NCBI GenBank assembly: GCA_026874595.1
Contig: JAPPUL010000081.1
Span: 630,501-694,500, forward strand
Direction of reading: 5' to 3'
Origin: Sipunculus nudus
Taxonomy: Eukaryota > Annelida > Sipuncula > Golfingiida > Sipunculidae
Length of the DNA stretch: 64,000 bases
Position 1 is the first letter of the stretch. Each line of letters opens with the position of its first letter. This document shows positions 1-7,720 of this stretch, piece after piece. The notes below the pieces were generated by a model that was not told the origin of the DNA, made no database searches, and saw only the letters and a list, made by a program, of their open reading frames with translations. The translations under genes and the position numbers were made by a program.

Positions 1-1455
1 CAAGCTGGTATTAATGACGCTGCTAAAAAGGCTGAAGGCAAGAATGGCTATGTCAGAGTACACGTAGCAGTTGGGACTTATAAGCCGACAAGTTGTCCTG
101 ATCAGGCAAACGCTGAATGTGCTGATGGTGATGATAAAGATAGACACAAACACTTTGCCTTAAAGAATAACGTTGAGGTTTACGGTGGTTATAAGAAGGG
201 CACGGATGGTACTTATACCCTTGTTACGGTTGATGAGAATACTCAGGACGATGACAAAACTATATTAAGCGGCGATATTGGCACTACAGCTGATACTGAC
301 AATGTCTACCATGTTTTTTATCATCCTGAAGCTGCTGCATTAGCTAAAACAGCAAAGTTAGAGAACGTTACTATTACTAAGGGTAATGCTTCCAGTATAC
401 CTGGGGGCGGGATGCATAATAGAGGTAGTAGCCCAACCTTAATTAATGTTACCTTTACTAGTAATACAGCTAATAATGGAGGCGGGATGTATAATAGTGG
501 TAATAGCCCAAGTGGTAGTAGCCCAACCTTAATTAATGTTACCTTTACTAATAATACAGCTACCAATTATGGCGGCGGGATGTATAATAAGGGTAGTAGC
601 CCAACCTTAGAGGGAGGGAGCTTTGATAGTAATAAAGCTACTAGAGAGTCTGGAGGCGGGATGTTTAATACTGAGAATAGCAACCCAAGGTTAACTGATG
701 TTAACTTTACTAGTAATACAGCTTATAGGGAAGGAGGCGGGATGTCTAATGATAGAAGTAACCCGACTTTAACTGGAGGTAAATTTAAAAATAATACAAC
801 TACTAACCGCTATGGTAAAGGAGGCGGGATGTATAATGATAAAAGTAGCCCAAACTTAGCTAATGTTGACTTTACTAGTAATGAAGCACCTTCTGGAGGC
901 GGGATGGCTAATGAAAATAGTAGTAAGCCAAGGTTAACTGGAGGTGAATTTAAAGATAATAAAGCTACTAGCGGGTCTAGCGGGTATGGAGGGGGGATGT
1001 ATAATATTGGTAGTAGCCCAAAGTTAACTAGGGTTACCTTTACTAGTAATAAAGCTACTAACGGTGAAGGAGGCGGGATGTATAATATTGGTAATAGTAG
1101 CCCAACCTTAAGTAATGTTGACTTTACTAGTAATGAAGCAAAGAATGGAGGCGGGATGTATACTAATTCTAGTGGGCTAACTTTAAATGGGGGGTCTTTT
1201 AAAGAGAATGTAGCTACTATGTCTGGAGGCGGTTTCTATATTGGGGGTCACTTTCCCTTACCAATAACATTAACTAATGTTACCTTTACTAGTAATAGCG
1301 CTACTAGCTCTGGAGGGGCAATTTATCTTCACCTTGAGAATCCTAAGCCTCCTACGCTTGTTAATGTTAGAGGTACTGGCGGAGCACCGCTGCTTACCCC
1401 AACAACTGATGCTGCAGCAAGCAAGACTAACGGTTACTATAAAGCCACTCGGTAG
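1..1455 (+). CDS. Beta-helix surface protein with Pmp-like repeats, 5' end cut by window
   Basis: The reading frame is open from base 1, so the signal peptide and start lie outside the window. The visible part begins inside the conserved head ([36 protein letters not shown]) and continues into about a dozen GGGMYN...SSPTLTNVTFTSN repeats, each about 20-25 residues, ending with the family C-terminus TNGYYKATR. The repeat resembles the chlamydial polymorphic outer membrane protein repeat (GGA[I/L/V] and FxxN motifs), which folds as a right-handed parallel beta-helix. A surface location and an adhesin or antigen role are inferred from the complete paralogues downstream. An unusual NSPSGSSP insertion at about 500-530 is shared with the gene at 14103, showing sequence exchange. 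A terminator follows at 1491. Confidence 0.85.
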   Translation, partial: QAGINDAAKKAEGKNGYVRVHVAVGTYKPTSCPDQANAECADGDDKDRHKHFALKNNVEVYGGYKKGTDGTYTLVTVDENTQDDDKTILSGDIGTTADTDNVYHVFYHPEAAALAKTAKLENVTITKGNASSIPGGGMHNRGSSPTLINVTFTSNTANNGGGMYNSGNSPSGSSPTLINVTFTNNTATNYGGGMYNKGSSPTLEGGSFDSNKATRESGGGMFNTENSNPRLTDVNFTSNTAYREGGGMSNDRSNPTLTGGKFKNNTTTNRYGKGGGMYNDKSSPNLANVDFTSNEAPSGGGMANENSSKPRLTGGEFKDNKATSGSSGYGGGMYNIGSSPKLTRVTFTSNKATNGEGGGMYNIGNSSPTLSNVDFTSNEAKNGGGMYTNSSGLTLNGGSFKENVATMSGGGFYIGGHFPLPITLTNVTFTSNSATSSGGAIYLHLENPKPPTLVNVRGTGGAPLLTPTTDAAASKTNGYYKATR

Positions 1456-1490
1456 TTACCGAAAGGACTTTAAAGGCCCTTTGTTAAACT

Positions 1491-1527
1491 AAAGATAGCT
1501 CTCTTTTTAAGGGGGCTATCTTTTTTT
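1491..1527 (+). terminator. Rho-independent terminator, family copy 1
   Basis: AAGATAGC pairs with GCTATCTT across a short loop and is followed by a T run. It lies 35 bases after the stop of the first surface-protein gene. Nearly identical copies follow the other genes of the array. Confidence 0.85.
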
Positions 1528-1528
1528 A

Positions 1529-1667
1529 TGTCTTATTATGTCTTATTATGCCTTATTATGCCTAGAGTTTTTTTTTGGTTATAGTTTTTGTTATGAGTTA
1601 TATTAAATCTAGATATATTATAAACTAGATATATTATATACTATATATAGAAGTGAATTAGGATAAA
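1529..1667 (+). promoter_or_regulatory. Conserved promoter block with variable repeats, copy 1
   Basis: The block holds, in order, four degenerate 10-bp units (TGTCTTATTA-like), a T9 tract (1568-1576), a possible -35 in TTTTTGTTATG, two 16-bp units (CTAGATATATTATAAA-like, 1609-1640), the tail CTATATATAGAAG and the ribosome-binding sequence TTAGGATAAAATG. The 16-bp units contain TATATTATA, so the -10 probably lies in them; this is inference. The same block with different unit numbers precedes the genes at 3139, 6333, 11404 and 14103. Confidence 0.6.
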
Positions 1668-2909
1668 ATGATGAAAATACTGCAAATAATTAAAATAATT
1701 AAAATAATGGCAAAGTTTTTATTAATAAGTTTATTGGTATTGGTTTTAGGGTTTAATAGTGGTTGTTCAAGCGACGGGACAGGCGGCGCTGTAGGTGGAG
1801 GAGCTGGTGGTGGGACTGCTGGTGGGACTAGAGTAAAAGCTATAGCTGCAATCCCAAGCAATGGATTTTATGTAAAAGTGGGTGGTAGCGACACAAAGGA
1901 TGGAACATCTTGGACTAATGCGTTTGGTGATCTGCAATCCGCTATTGACGCTGCGGCAGCTCATGATACTAGAAAAAAGGTATACGTTGCTCAAGGTACT
2001 TATAAGCCGCAAGGGCACCCTAATGGCGGAACTGGTGATAGAAAAAAACACTTTGCCTTAAAAAATGGCGTTACTGTTATAGGCGGCTATCCTGGCCTTA
2101 AGGACGATGAATTAAATGCAGTTGACCCATCTAAGACTATTCTAAGTGGAGAGGGTGTTACTACAGCTGATACTGACAATGTATACCATGTTTTTTATCA
2201 TCCTGAAGCTGCTGCATTAGCTAAAACAGCAAAGTTAGAGAACGTTACTATTACTAAGGGTAATGCAGATGGTACCAGTGATATTGACCAGGATGGAGGC
2301 GGGATGTATAATAATAATAGTAGCCCAAAGTTAACTAATGTTACCTTTTCTCGTAATATAGCAAGTCGTTCCGGAGGCGGGATGTCTAATGAGGCGAGTA
2401 GCCCAAAGTTAAATGATGTTAACTTTACTAGTAATAAAGCAAACTCTGGAGGCGGGATGTATAATAATGATAGTAGCCCGACTTTAACTGATGTTAACTT
2501 TACGAGTAATAATACATCTAAGTTTCATGGAGGCGGGATGGTTAATGCTAGTAACAGCAAACCAACCTTAACTAATGTTAACTTTACTAATAATACAGCT
2601 ACTGTCTCTGGAGGCGGGATGGCTAATTTTAATAGTAGCCCAAAGTTAAATGATGTTAACTTTACTAGTAATATAGCAAGTCGTTATGGAGGCGGGATGT
2701 ATAATACTGGTAGTAATCCAGAGTTTCTTAGCGTCTGTACATTTACAGGCAACACGACTACTGGAGCTGACGGCAAGGGCGGGGCAATATATGATAGCAG
2801 GGATGTCACTATTATTAAGCCGGAGTATGCTAAAGATAGGGGCGGTAATACTATTACCCCAACAACTGATGCTGCAGCAAGTAAGACTAACGGTTACTAT
2901 AAAGAATAA
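1668..2909 (+). CDS. Surface lipoprotein, single-module Pmp-like beta-helix protein
   Basis: 413 residues. The N-terminus (MMKILQ, IIK repeats, then MAKFLLISLLVLVLGFNSGC) is a long signal peptide ending in a loose lipobox, with Cys at about residue 33 as likely lipidation site. A Gly/Ala-rich linker follows to about residue 50, then the head domain (VKVGGSDTKDGTSW, VYVAQGTYKP, HFALKNGVTVIGGY) and about eight GGGMYN/NFTSN beta-helix repeats, ending NGYYKE. The start is fixed by AGGA just upstream; the internal ATG at MAKF has no ribosome-binding site. The nearest relatives are the neighbouring genes. Function is not known; a surface adhesin or variable antigen is inferred. Confidence 0.85.
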   Translation: MMKILQIIKIIKIMAKFLLISLLVLVLGFNSGCSSDGTGGAVGGGAGGGTAGGTRVKAIAAIPSNGFYVKVGGSDTKDGTSWTNAFGDLQSAIDAAAAHDTRKKVYVAQGTYKPQGHPNGGTGDRKKHFALKNGVTVIGGYPGLKDDELNAVDPSKTILSGEGVTTADTDNVYHVFYHPEAAALAKTAKLENVTITKGNADGTSDIDQDGGGMYNNNSSPKLTNVTFSRNIASRSGGGMSNEASSPKLNDVNFTSNKANSGGGMYNNDSSPTLTDVNFTSNNTSKFHGGGMVNASNSKPTLTNVNFTNNTATVSGGGMANFNSSPKLNDVNFTSNIASRYGGGMYNTGSNPEFLSVCTFTGNTTTGADGKGGAIYDSRDVTIIKPEYAKDRGGNTITPTTDAAASKTNGYYKE

Positions 2910-2926
2910 TCGAGATAGTTAATTTT

Positions 2927-2946
2927 AAGGGGCTTTAAAGCCCCTT
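2927..2946. repeat. Perfect 20-bp palindrome after the stop codon
   Basis: AAGGGGCTTT is followed directly by its reverse complement AAAGCCCCTT. It can fold as an 8-bp stem with a TTAA loop and sits between the stop codon and the terminator. Degenerate versions (CTTTAAAG core with flanking G/C) follow most other genes of the array. Confidence 0.7.
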
Positions 2947-2954
2947 TGTTAAAC

Positions 2955-2992
2955 TAAAGATAGCTTTCTTTTTAAGGGGGCTATCTTTTTTT
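2955..2992 (+). terminator. Rho-independent terminator, family copy 2
   Basis: AAAGATAGC pairs with GCTATCTTT and is followed by a T run. It is the second hairpin after this gene, since the palindrome at 2927-2946 precedes it. Confidence 0.85.
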
Positions 2993-3138
2993 ATGTCTTA
3001 TTATGCCTTATTATGCCTAGAGTTTTTTTTTGGTTACAGTTTTTGTTATGAGTTATATTAAATCTAGATATTTTATAAACTAGATATATTATAAACTAGA
3101 TATATTATATACTATATATAGAAGTGAATTAGGAGAAA
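2993..3138 (+). promoter_or_regulatory. Conserved promoter block with three 16-bp units
   Basis: Same layout as the block at 1529 but with three 10-bp units, a T9 tract and three 16-bp AT-rich units (3064-3079, 3080-3095, 3096-3111). The ribosome-binding site AGGAG precedes ATGATG. This copy has the largest number of complete 16-bp units in the window. Confidence 0.6.
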
Positions 3139-4446
3139 ATGATGAAAATACTGCAAATAATTAAAATAATTAAAATAATGGCAAAGTTTTTATTACTAAG
3201 TTTATTGGTATTGGGTTTAGGAATATATAGTGGTTGTGGATCGGATGGGACAGGGACAGGCGGCGCTGTAGGTGGAGGAGCTGGTGGTGGGACTGCTGGT
3301 GGGACTAGAGTAAAAGCTATAGCTGCAATCCCAAGCAATGGATTTTATGTAAAAGTGGGTGGTAGCGACACAAAGGATGGTTCATCTTGGGAGAATGCGT
3401 TTGGTGATCTGCAATCCGCTATTGACGCTGCGGCAGCTCATGATACTAGAAAAACGGTATACGTGGCACAAGGTACTTATAAACCTAATGATAAGGACCC
3501 TACTAATATGGCAAAGGACCAACACTTTGCCTTAAAGAATGGCGTTACTGTTATAGGTGGATATCCTGGCCTTAAGGACGATGAATTAAATGCAGTTGAC
3601 CCATCTAAGACTATTCTAAGCGGAGACCTTGCTGGTAATGATATTGATGGTACGAACACAAATAAGGATGACAATGTATACCATGTTTTTTATCATCCTG
3701 AAGCTGCTGCATTAGCTAAAACAGCAAAGTTAGAGAACGTTACTATTACTAAGGGTAATGCATATGGTACCAGTGATATTGACAAGAGGGGAGGCGGGAT
3801 GCATAATAATGGTAGTAGCCCAACCTTAAATGGTGTTACCTTTACTAATAATACAGCTAATAATGGAGGCGGGATGTTTAATAATGGTAGTAGCCCGACT
3901 TTAGATAATGTTAACTTTAATAATAATAATGCTTCCTCTGGAGGCGGGATGGCTAATGCTAGTAACAGCAAACCAACCTTAACTAATGTTAGCTTTACTA
4001 ATAATACAGCTACTAATGGAGGCGGGATGTATAATGAGAATAGTAGCCCAAATTTAGATAATGTTACCTTTACTAATAATACAGTTACCAATAATGGAGG
4101 CGGGATGGCTAATGCTAGTAACAGCAAACCAACCTTAAGTAATGTTGACTTTACTAGTAATAAAGCACCTTTTGGAGGCGGGATGTCTAATGGTAATAGT
4201 AGCCCGACTTTAAATAATGTTACCTTTACTAATAATATAGCTACTGACTCTGGAGGCGGGATGTATAATTGGCCTACTAGTAACCCAAGTCTCACTGGCT
4301 GTACATTTACAGGCAATACAGCTACTAACGCAGGAGGGGCAATGTATAGTGATAATACAAGTACACCTAACTTTGCAGACAATCCTCTTACCCCAACAAC
4401 TGCTGAGGCAAGCAAGACTAACGGTTACTATAAAGCCCCTCAGTAG
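3139..4446 (+). CDS. Surface lipoprotein, single-module Pmp-like beta-helix protein
   Basis: 435 residues, closely related to the gene at 1668. The signal peptide ends [14 protein letters not shown], with Cys at about residue 33 as probable lipid anchor. The linker and most of the head domain are nearly identical to the previous gene. About nine GGGMYN/TFTNNTA repeats follow. The last repeat and C-terminus (TSNPSLTGCTFTGN to NPLTPTT) are encoded by a 129-bp stretch (4274-4402) identical to 5980-6108 in the next gene, which otherwise differs, so gene conversion is likely. AGGAG lies upstream of ATGATG. The role is inferred only from architecture. Confidence 0.85.
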   Translation: MMKILQIIKIIKIMAKFLLLSLLVLGLGIYSGCGSDGTGTGGAVGGGAGGGTAGGTRVKAIAAIPSNGFYVKVGGSDTKDGSSWENAFGDLQSAIDAAAAHDTRKTVYVAQGTYKPNDKDPTNMAKDQHFALKNGVTVIGGYPGLKDDELNAVDPSKTILSGDLAGNDIDGTNTNKDDNVYHVFYHPEAAALAKTAKLENVTITKGNAYGTSDIDKRGGGMHNNGSSPTLNGVTFTNNTANNGGGMFNNGSSPTLDNVNFNNNNASSGGGMANASNSKPTLTNVSFTNNTATNGGGMYNENSSPNLDNVTFTNNTVTNNGGGMANASNSKPTLSNVDFTSNKAPFGGGMSNGNSSPTLNNVTFTNNIATDSGGGMYNWPTSNPSLTGCTFTGNTATNAGGAMYSDNTSTPNFADNPLTPTTAEASKTNGYYKAPQ

Positions 4447-4481
4447 TTACCGAAAGGACTTTAAAGCCCCTTTGTTAAACT

Positions 4482-4514
4482 AAAGATAGCTCTCCTTAAT
4501 GGGGGCTATCTTTT
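4482..4514 (+). terminator. Rho-independent terminator, family copy 3
   Basis: AAAGATAGC pairs with GCTATCTTTT across a loop containing CTCCTTAATGG. The T run is shorter than in the other copies. Confidence 0.75.
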
Positions 4515-4826
4515 AAAACTTAGTTTTAAGGCAAAAGCATTAATATATCTATAAAAAAGCAGCAAAACAAAAACCGAAACTAGCATAACTTTCTGTAATA
4601 CCGACTCCCCTATCTATCTCCCTTATATCCCCTACCCTAATATATAACTGCAAATATTAAAACTCCTATAATTCAAAACATCCTAAGAAAAAAGAATAAA
4701 TTTAAGCCAAAAAGTAAAACAAGAGTGTTGCTAGAGTAAAAGGAGTATATTGCGATTCCCCTAAGCTTTATGCCTAGATGAGGTTAAAAGCTTAGAATAA
4801 TAAAAGAAGAGGTTAAGAAAGACAGA
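4515..4826 (+). promoter_or_regulatory. Divergent upstream region of gene 4827 with a 9-bp stem
   Basis: This 312-base spacer lacks the family promoter block (no poly-T tract, no 16-bp units). It holds one clear feature: CTAAGCTTT (4761-4769) and its exact reverse complement AAAGCTTAG (4787-4795), with a 17-base loop, about 30 bases before the start codon. In the mRNA leader this would form a stem. No gene or further signal is seen. Confidence 0.5.
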
Positions 4827-6152
4827 ATGCAAAACATAACAATAAAACTTTTAATTGGTGTATTTAGTATATTCCTCCTGACATTAGCAATAGGCTATTC
4901 TAGTTGTACAAAAGATGTTGCAGACGATGCAGGCATTACGGGCGATGGTGATGGTGGAGGCGGGATGGTTTCTGAATTCTATGTAGATGCAAGTGCAACA
5001 GGTGGTAATGATGGCACGTCTTGGGCTAATGCATTTACGGATCTGCAAGCTGGAATTGATGAAGCTGCTAAACATGCTAGTAGTAATGTTGTAAAGATAT
5101 ATGTAGCAGTTGGTAATTATTCACCTAGTAGTTGGCCTAATGGCGGCAGTACTGACAGAGAAAAACACTTTGCGTTAAAGGATAATGTTGAGGTTTATGG
5201 TGGCTTTCCTGCAGGTGGTGGGGATAGCGCTACAGCTGATCGAAGTCTAACCGTTTTAAATGGAGATATTGGCGTTAAAGATGATAATACTGACAATGTC
5301 TACCATGTTTTTTATCATACTGCAGATAGTGGTTTAACAACAAAAGCAAAGCTTGAGAATCTTACTATTAGTGGAGGCAATGCAAATGGTGGGCCTGTAA
5401 TTCCGAATCAGGGTGGTGGGATGTATAATGATAATAGTAGTCTAACTTTAAATAAAGTTACTTTTACGGCTAATAATGCAGCTGCTAATGGTGCTGGGAT
5501 GTATAATATCAACAATAGTAGTCCCATCTTAACTAATGTTAACTTTAGTGGTAATGCAGGTAATAATGGAGGAGGTATGACTAATGAGACTAATAGTAGC
5601 CCAAGCTTAACTGACGTTAACTTTAGTAATAATACAGCTAATAATGGAGGTGGGCTACGTAATTTAAAAGAGAGTAGTCCGACCTTAACGAGGGTTACAT
5701 TTACTAATAATGTTGTTACGTTTATAGGAGGTGGGATGACTAATCAAGAGAATAGTAGCCCGACTTTAAATAACGTTACCTTTAATGATAATAGAGCTCC
5801 TTATGGAGGGGGGATATACAATTCTGTTAGTAGCCCAAGCTTAACTGACGTTACCTTTAATAATAATATTGCTAGTTCTTTGGGAGGCGGGTTAATGAAT
5901 GATAATTCTAACACAACTCTAACTAACGTTACCTTTAGTGGCAATCAAGCTCAGGACGGAGGGGGAGTATATAATAGAACTACTAGTAACCCAAGTCTCA
6001 CTGGCTGTACATTTACAGGCAATACAGCTACTAACGCAGGAGGGGCAATGTATAGTGATAATACAAGTACACCTAACTTTGCAGACAATCCTCTTACCCC
6101 AACAACTGATGCTTTAGCAAGCCAAACTAATGGTTACTATAAAGCACCTTAA
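4827..6152 (+). CDS. Divergent surface lipoprotein of the Pmp-like array
   Basis: 441 residues. The signal peptide differs from its neighbours (MQNITIKLLIGVFSIFLLTL...GYSSCTKD), with Cys at about residue 28. The head domain (YVDASATGGNDGTSW, IYVAVGNYSP, HFALKDNVEVYGGF) and about nine GGGMYN/NFSNNTA repeats are clear but less similar to the other paralogues, and the repeats use GGG[ML] with more variation. The last 129 bp before the C-terminus are identical to the preceding gene. It is the oldest-looking or independently regulated member: its upstream region is unlike the others. AGAGG lies upstream of the ATG at a workable distance. Confidence 0.85.
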   Translation: MQNITIKLLIGVFSIFLLTLAIGYSSCTKDVADDAGITGDGDGGGGMVSEFYVDASATGGNDGTSWANAFTDLQAGIDEAAKHASSNVVKIYVAVGNYSPSSWPNGGSTDREKHFALKDNVEVYGGFPAGGGDSATADRSLTVLNGDIGVKDDNTDNVYHVFYHTADSGLTTKAKLENLTISGGNANGGPVIPNQGGGMYNDNSSLTLNKVTFTANNAAANGAGMYNINNSSPILTNVNFSGNAGNNGGGMTNETNSSPSLTDVNFSNNTANNGGGLRNLKESSPTLTRVTFTNNVVTFIGGGMTNQENSSPTLNNVTFNDNRAPYGGGIYNSVSSPSLTDVTFNNNIASSLGGGLMNDNSNTTLTNVTFSGNQAQDGGGVYNRTTSNPSLTGCTFTGNTATNAGGAMYSDNTSTPNFADNPLTPTTDALASQTNGYYKAP

Positions 6153-6182
6153 GGGCTCTTAATAAATAGCCTTAGTTAAATT

Positions 6183-6220
6183 AAAGATAGCTCTCTTTTT
6201 AAGGGGGCTATCTTTTTTTA
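6183..6220 (+). terminator. Rho-independent terminator, family copy 4
   Basis: AAAGATAGC...GCTATCTTTTTTT, the same hairpin as the other family terminators. Its presence after the divergent gene at 4827 shows that the shared cassette boundary lies downstream of that gene. Confidence 0.85.
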
Positions 6221-6332
6221 TGTCTTATTATGTCTTATTATGCCTAGAGTTTTTTTTGGTTATAGTTTTTGTTATGAGTTATATTAAATCTAGATATTTT
6301 ATAAACTAGATATACGAGTGAATTAGGAAAAA
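6221..6332 (+). promoter_or_regulatory. Conserved promoter block, shortest version
   Basis: Three 10-bp units, a T8 tract, then only one complete 16-bp unit (6290-6305) and a truncated second one (6306-6315) running straight into GAGTGAATTAGGA. The CTATATATAG tail present in the other copies is missing, so the spacing between the possible -35 and the start codon is shorter here. Confidence 0.6.
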
Positions 6333-7559
6333 ATGATGAAAATACTGCAAATAATTAAAATAATGGCAAGGTTTTTATTAATAAGTTTATTGGTATTGGG
6401 TTTGTGGTTTAATAGTGGTTGTTCAAGCGACGGGACAGGTGGAGCTGGTGGGCCTGGCGGAGCTGGAGGTGGTGGTGGGTCTGGTGGCAGCAATCAAGGA
6501 GCTGGGCAATCTGGACAACCTGGAGCTGGTGGCTCTGGAGGCGGCGCTGGAGGTGGGGGAGCTGCTGCTCCGCCTCCATTACTCGCAACAGTTTATGTAG
6601 ACGGTAGTGCATCTGATGGTGGTGATGGGAGTAGTTGGAAGAAGGCATATAAAACTTTACAAGCTGGTATTAATGCCGCTGCTAGCAAGGTTAGTGGCAA
6701 TGGTTATGTCAGGGTACACGTAGCAGTTGGGACTTATAAGCCAACGAGCCGTCCTAATCCTGGTGTTAATCCGAGAGATGCCCGTGCAATGCACTTTGCC
6801 TTAAAGAATGGCGTTACTGTTGTTGGTGGCTATTCGGGAGAAGGGGATACAAAAGATGAAGACCCATCTAAGACTATTCTAAGTGGAGAGGGTGTTACTA
6901 CAGCTGATACTGACAATGTATACCATGTTTTTTATCATCCTGAAACTGCTAACTTAAATAGTACTGCTAAGTTAGAAAATGTTACAATTACTAAAGGTAA
7001 CACTAATGCTGCTACTGGAGATGATCGTTATGGAGGTGGGATGTATAATTATAAGAGCAGCCCAAATTTAAAGAATGTTATATTTAATGGTAACACTGCT
7101 ACAAGAGGAGGCGGGATGTATAATAGGGATAGCGACCCAGCTTTAACTGATTGTATATTTACTGGGAACACAGCTACTGAATATGGAGGTGGTATGTATA
7201 ATAGAAATAGCAACCCAACCTTAACTGTTGATGCGTCTGAACGTACTAGCTTTGAACATAACACGGCAAAAAGAGGAGGAGGGATATATAATACTGGTAG
7301 TAGCCCAACTTTAAAGGGTGTTATATTTAATGGTAACACTGCTACTGAATATGGAGGGGGAATAGCTAACTTTCATGAAAGTCACCCAAAGTTAGATATA
7401 TACTGTAGATTTGAGGAGGCTGAGCCGGGTGCGAAGCAGAATGAGGCAGGTATAGCCGGAGGCGGCATGTATGCTGATTCTAGTAGTAATCCTGAGACAT
7501 CACTAGATAGTGGAAATATAGATGTTAGCAAGAAGAACGGTTACTATAAAGAGCCATAA
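6333..7559 (+). CDS. Surface lipoprotein with long Gly-rich linker
   Basis: 408 residues. The signal peptide has one IIK fewer than the gene at 1668 (a 9-bp in-frame difference) and ends NSGCSSDG. A long Gly/Ser/Ala/Gln-rich linker (about residues 33-85) precedes the head domain ([48 protein letters not shown]). About six GGGMYN repeats follow, some degenerate (a VDASERTSFEHNTAKRGGG repeat and a Cys-containing IYCRFEEAEPGAKQNEAG segment). It ends NGYYKEP. The spacing between repeats is less regular than in the neighbours. Confidence 0.85.
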   Translation: MMKILQIIKIMARFLLISLLVLGLWFNSGCSSDGTGGAGGPGGAGGGGGSGGSNQGAGQSGQPGAGGSGGGAGGGGAAAPPPLLATVYVDGSASDGGDGSSWKKAYKTLQAGINAAASKVSGNGYVRVHVAVGTYKPTSRPNPGVNPRDARAMHFALKNGVTVVGGYSGEGDTKDEDPSKTILSGEGVTTADTDNVYHVFYHPETANLNSTAKLENVTITKGNTNAATGDDRYGGGMYNYKSSPNLKNVIFNGNTATRGGGMYNRDSDPALTDCIFTGNTATEYGGGMYNRNSNPTLTVDASERTSFEHNTAKRGGGIYNTGSSPTLKGVIFNGNTATEYGGGIANFHESHPKLDIYCRFEEAEPGAKQNEAGIAGGGMYADSSSNPETSLDSGNIDVSKKNGYYKEP

Positions 7560-7594
7560 TTAATTATAGAGGCTTTAAAGGTCATTGTTAAATT

Positions 7595-7630
7595 AAAGAT
7601 AGCTCTCCTTAAAGGAGGGCTATTTTTTTG
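7595..7630 (+). terminator. Rho-independent terminator, family copy 5
   Basis: AAAGATAGC with CTCCTTAAAGGAG as an extra inner stem, then GGCTATTTTTTTG. The inner CTCC/GGAG pairing makes this copy longer-stemmed than the others. Confidence 0.8.
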
Positions 7631-7720
7631 CTTTATAGTAGTGATAATTTGTTATATGAGTTATTTTATATACTAAAAGTAATCTGATATTACTAAAAGT
7701 AGTATGGAGGGATAATAAGG
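7631..7720 (+). promoter_or_regulatory. Upstream region of gene 7721, not the family block
   Basis: The family poly-T and 16-bp units are absent. Instead a near-direct repeat ATACTAAAAGTA / TTACTAAAAGTA spans 7671-7705, followed by ATGGAGGGATAATAAGG and the ATG. GGAGG and AAGG are both available as ribosome-binding sites. No confident -10/-35 could be assigned. Confidence 0.4.

Noticed and set aside
3693-4415. 240-residue antisense frame with IPPP repeats
   Set aside because: It is the antisense shadow of the GGGMYN repeats of the gene at 3139; similar shadows occur opposite every array member.
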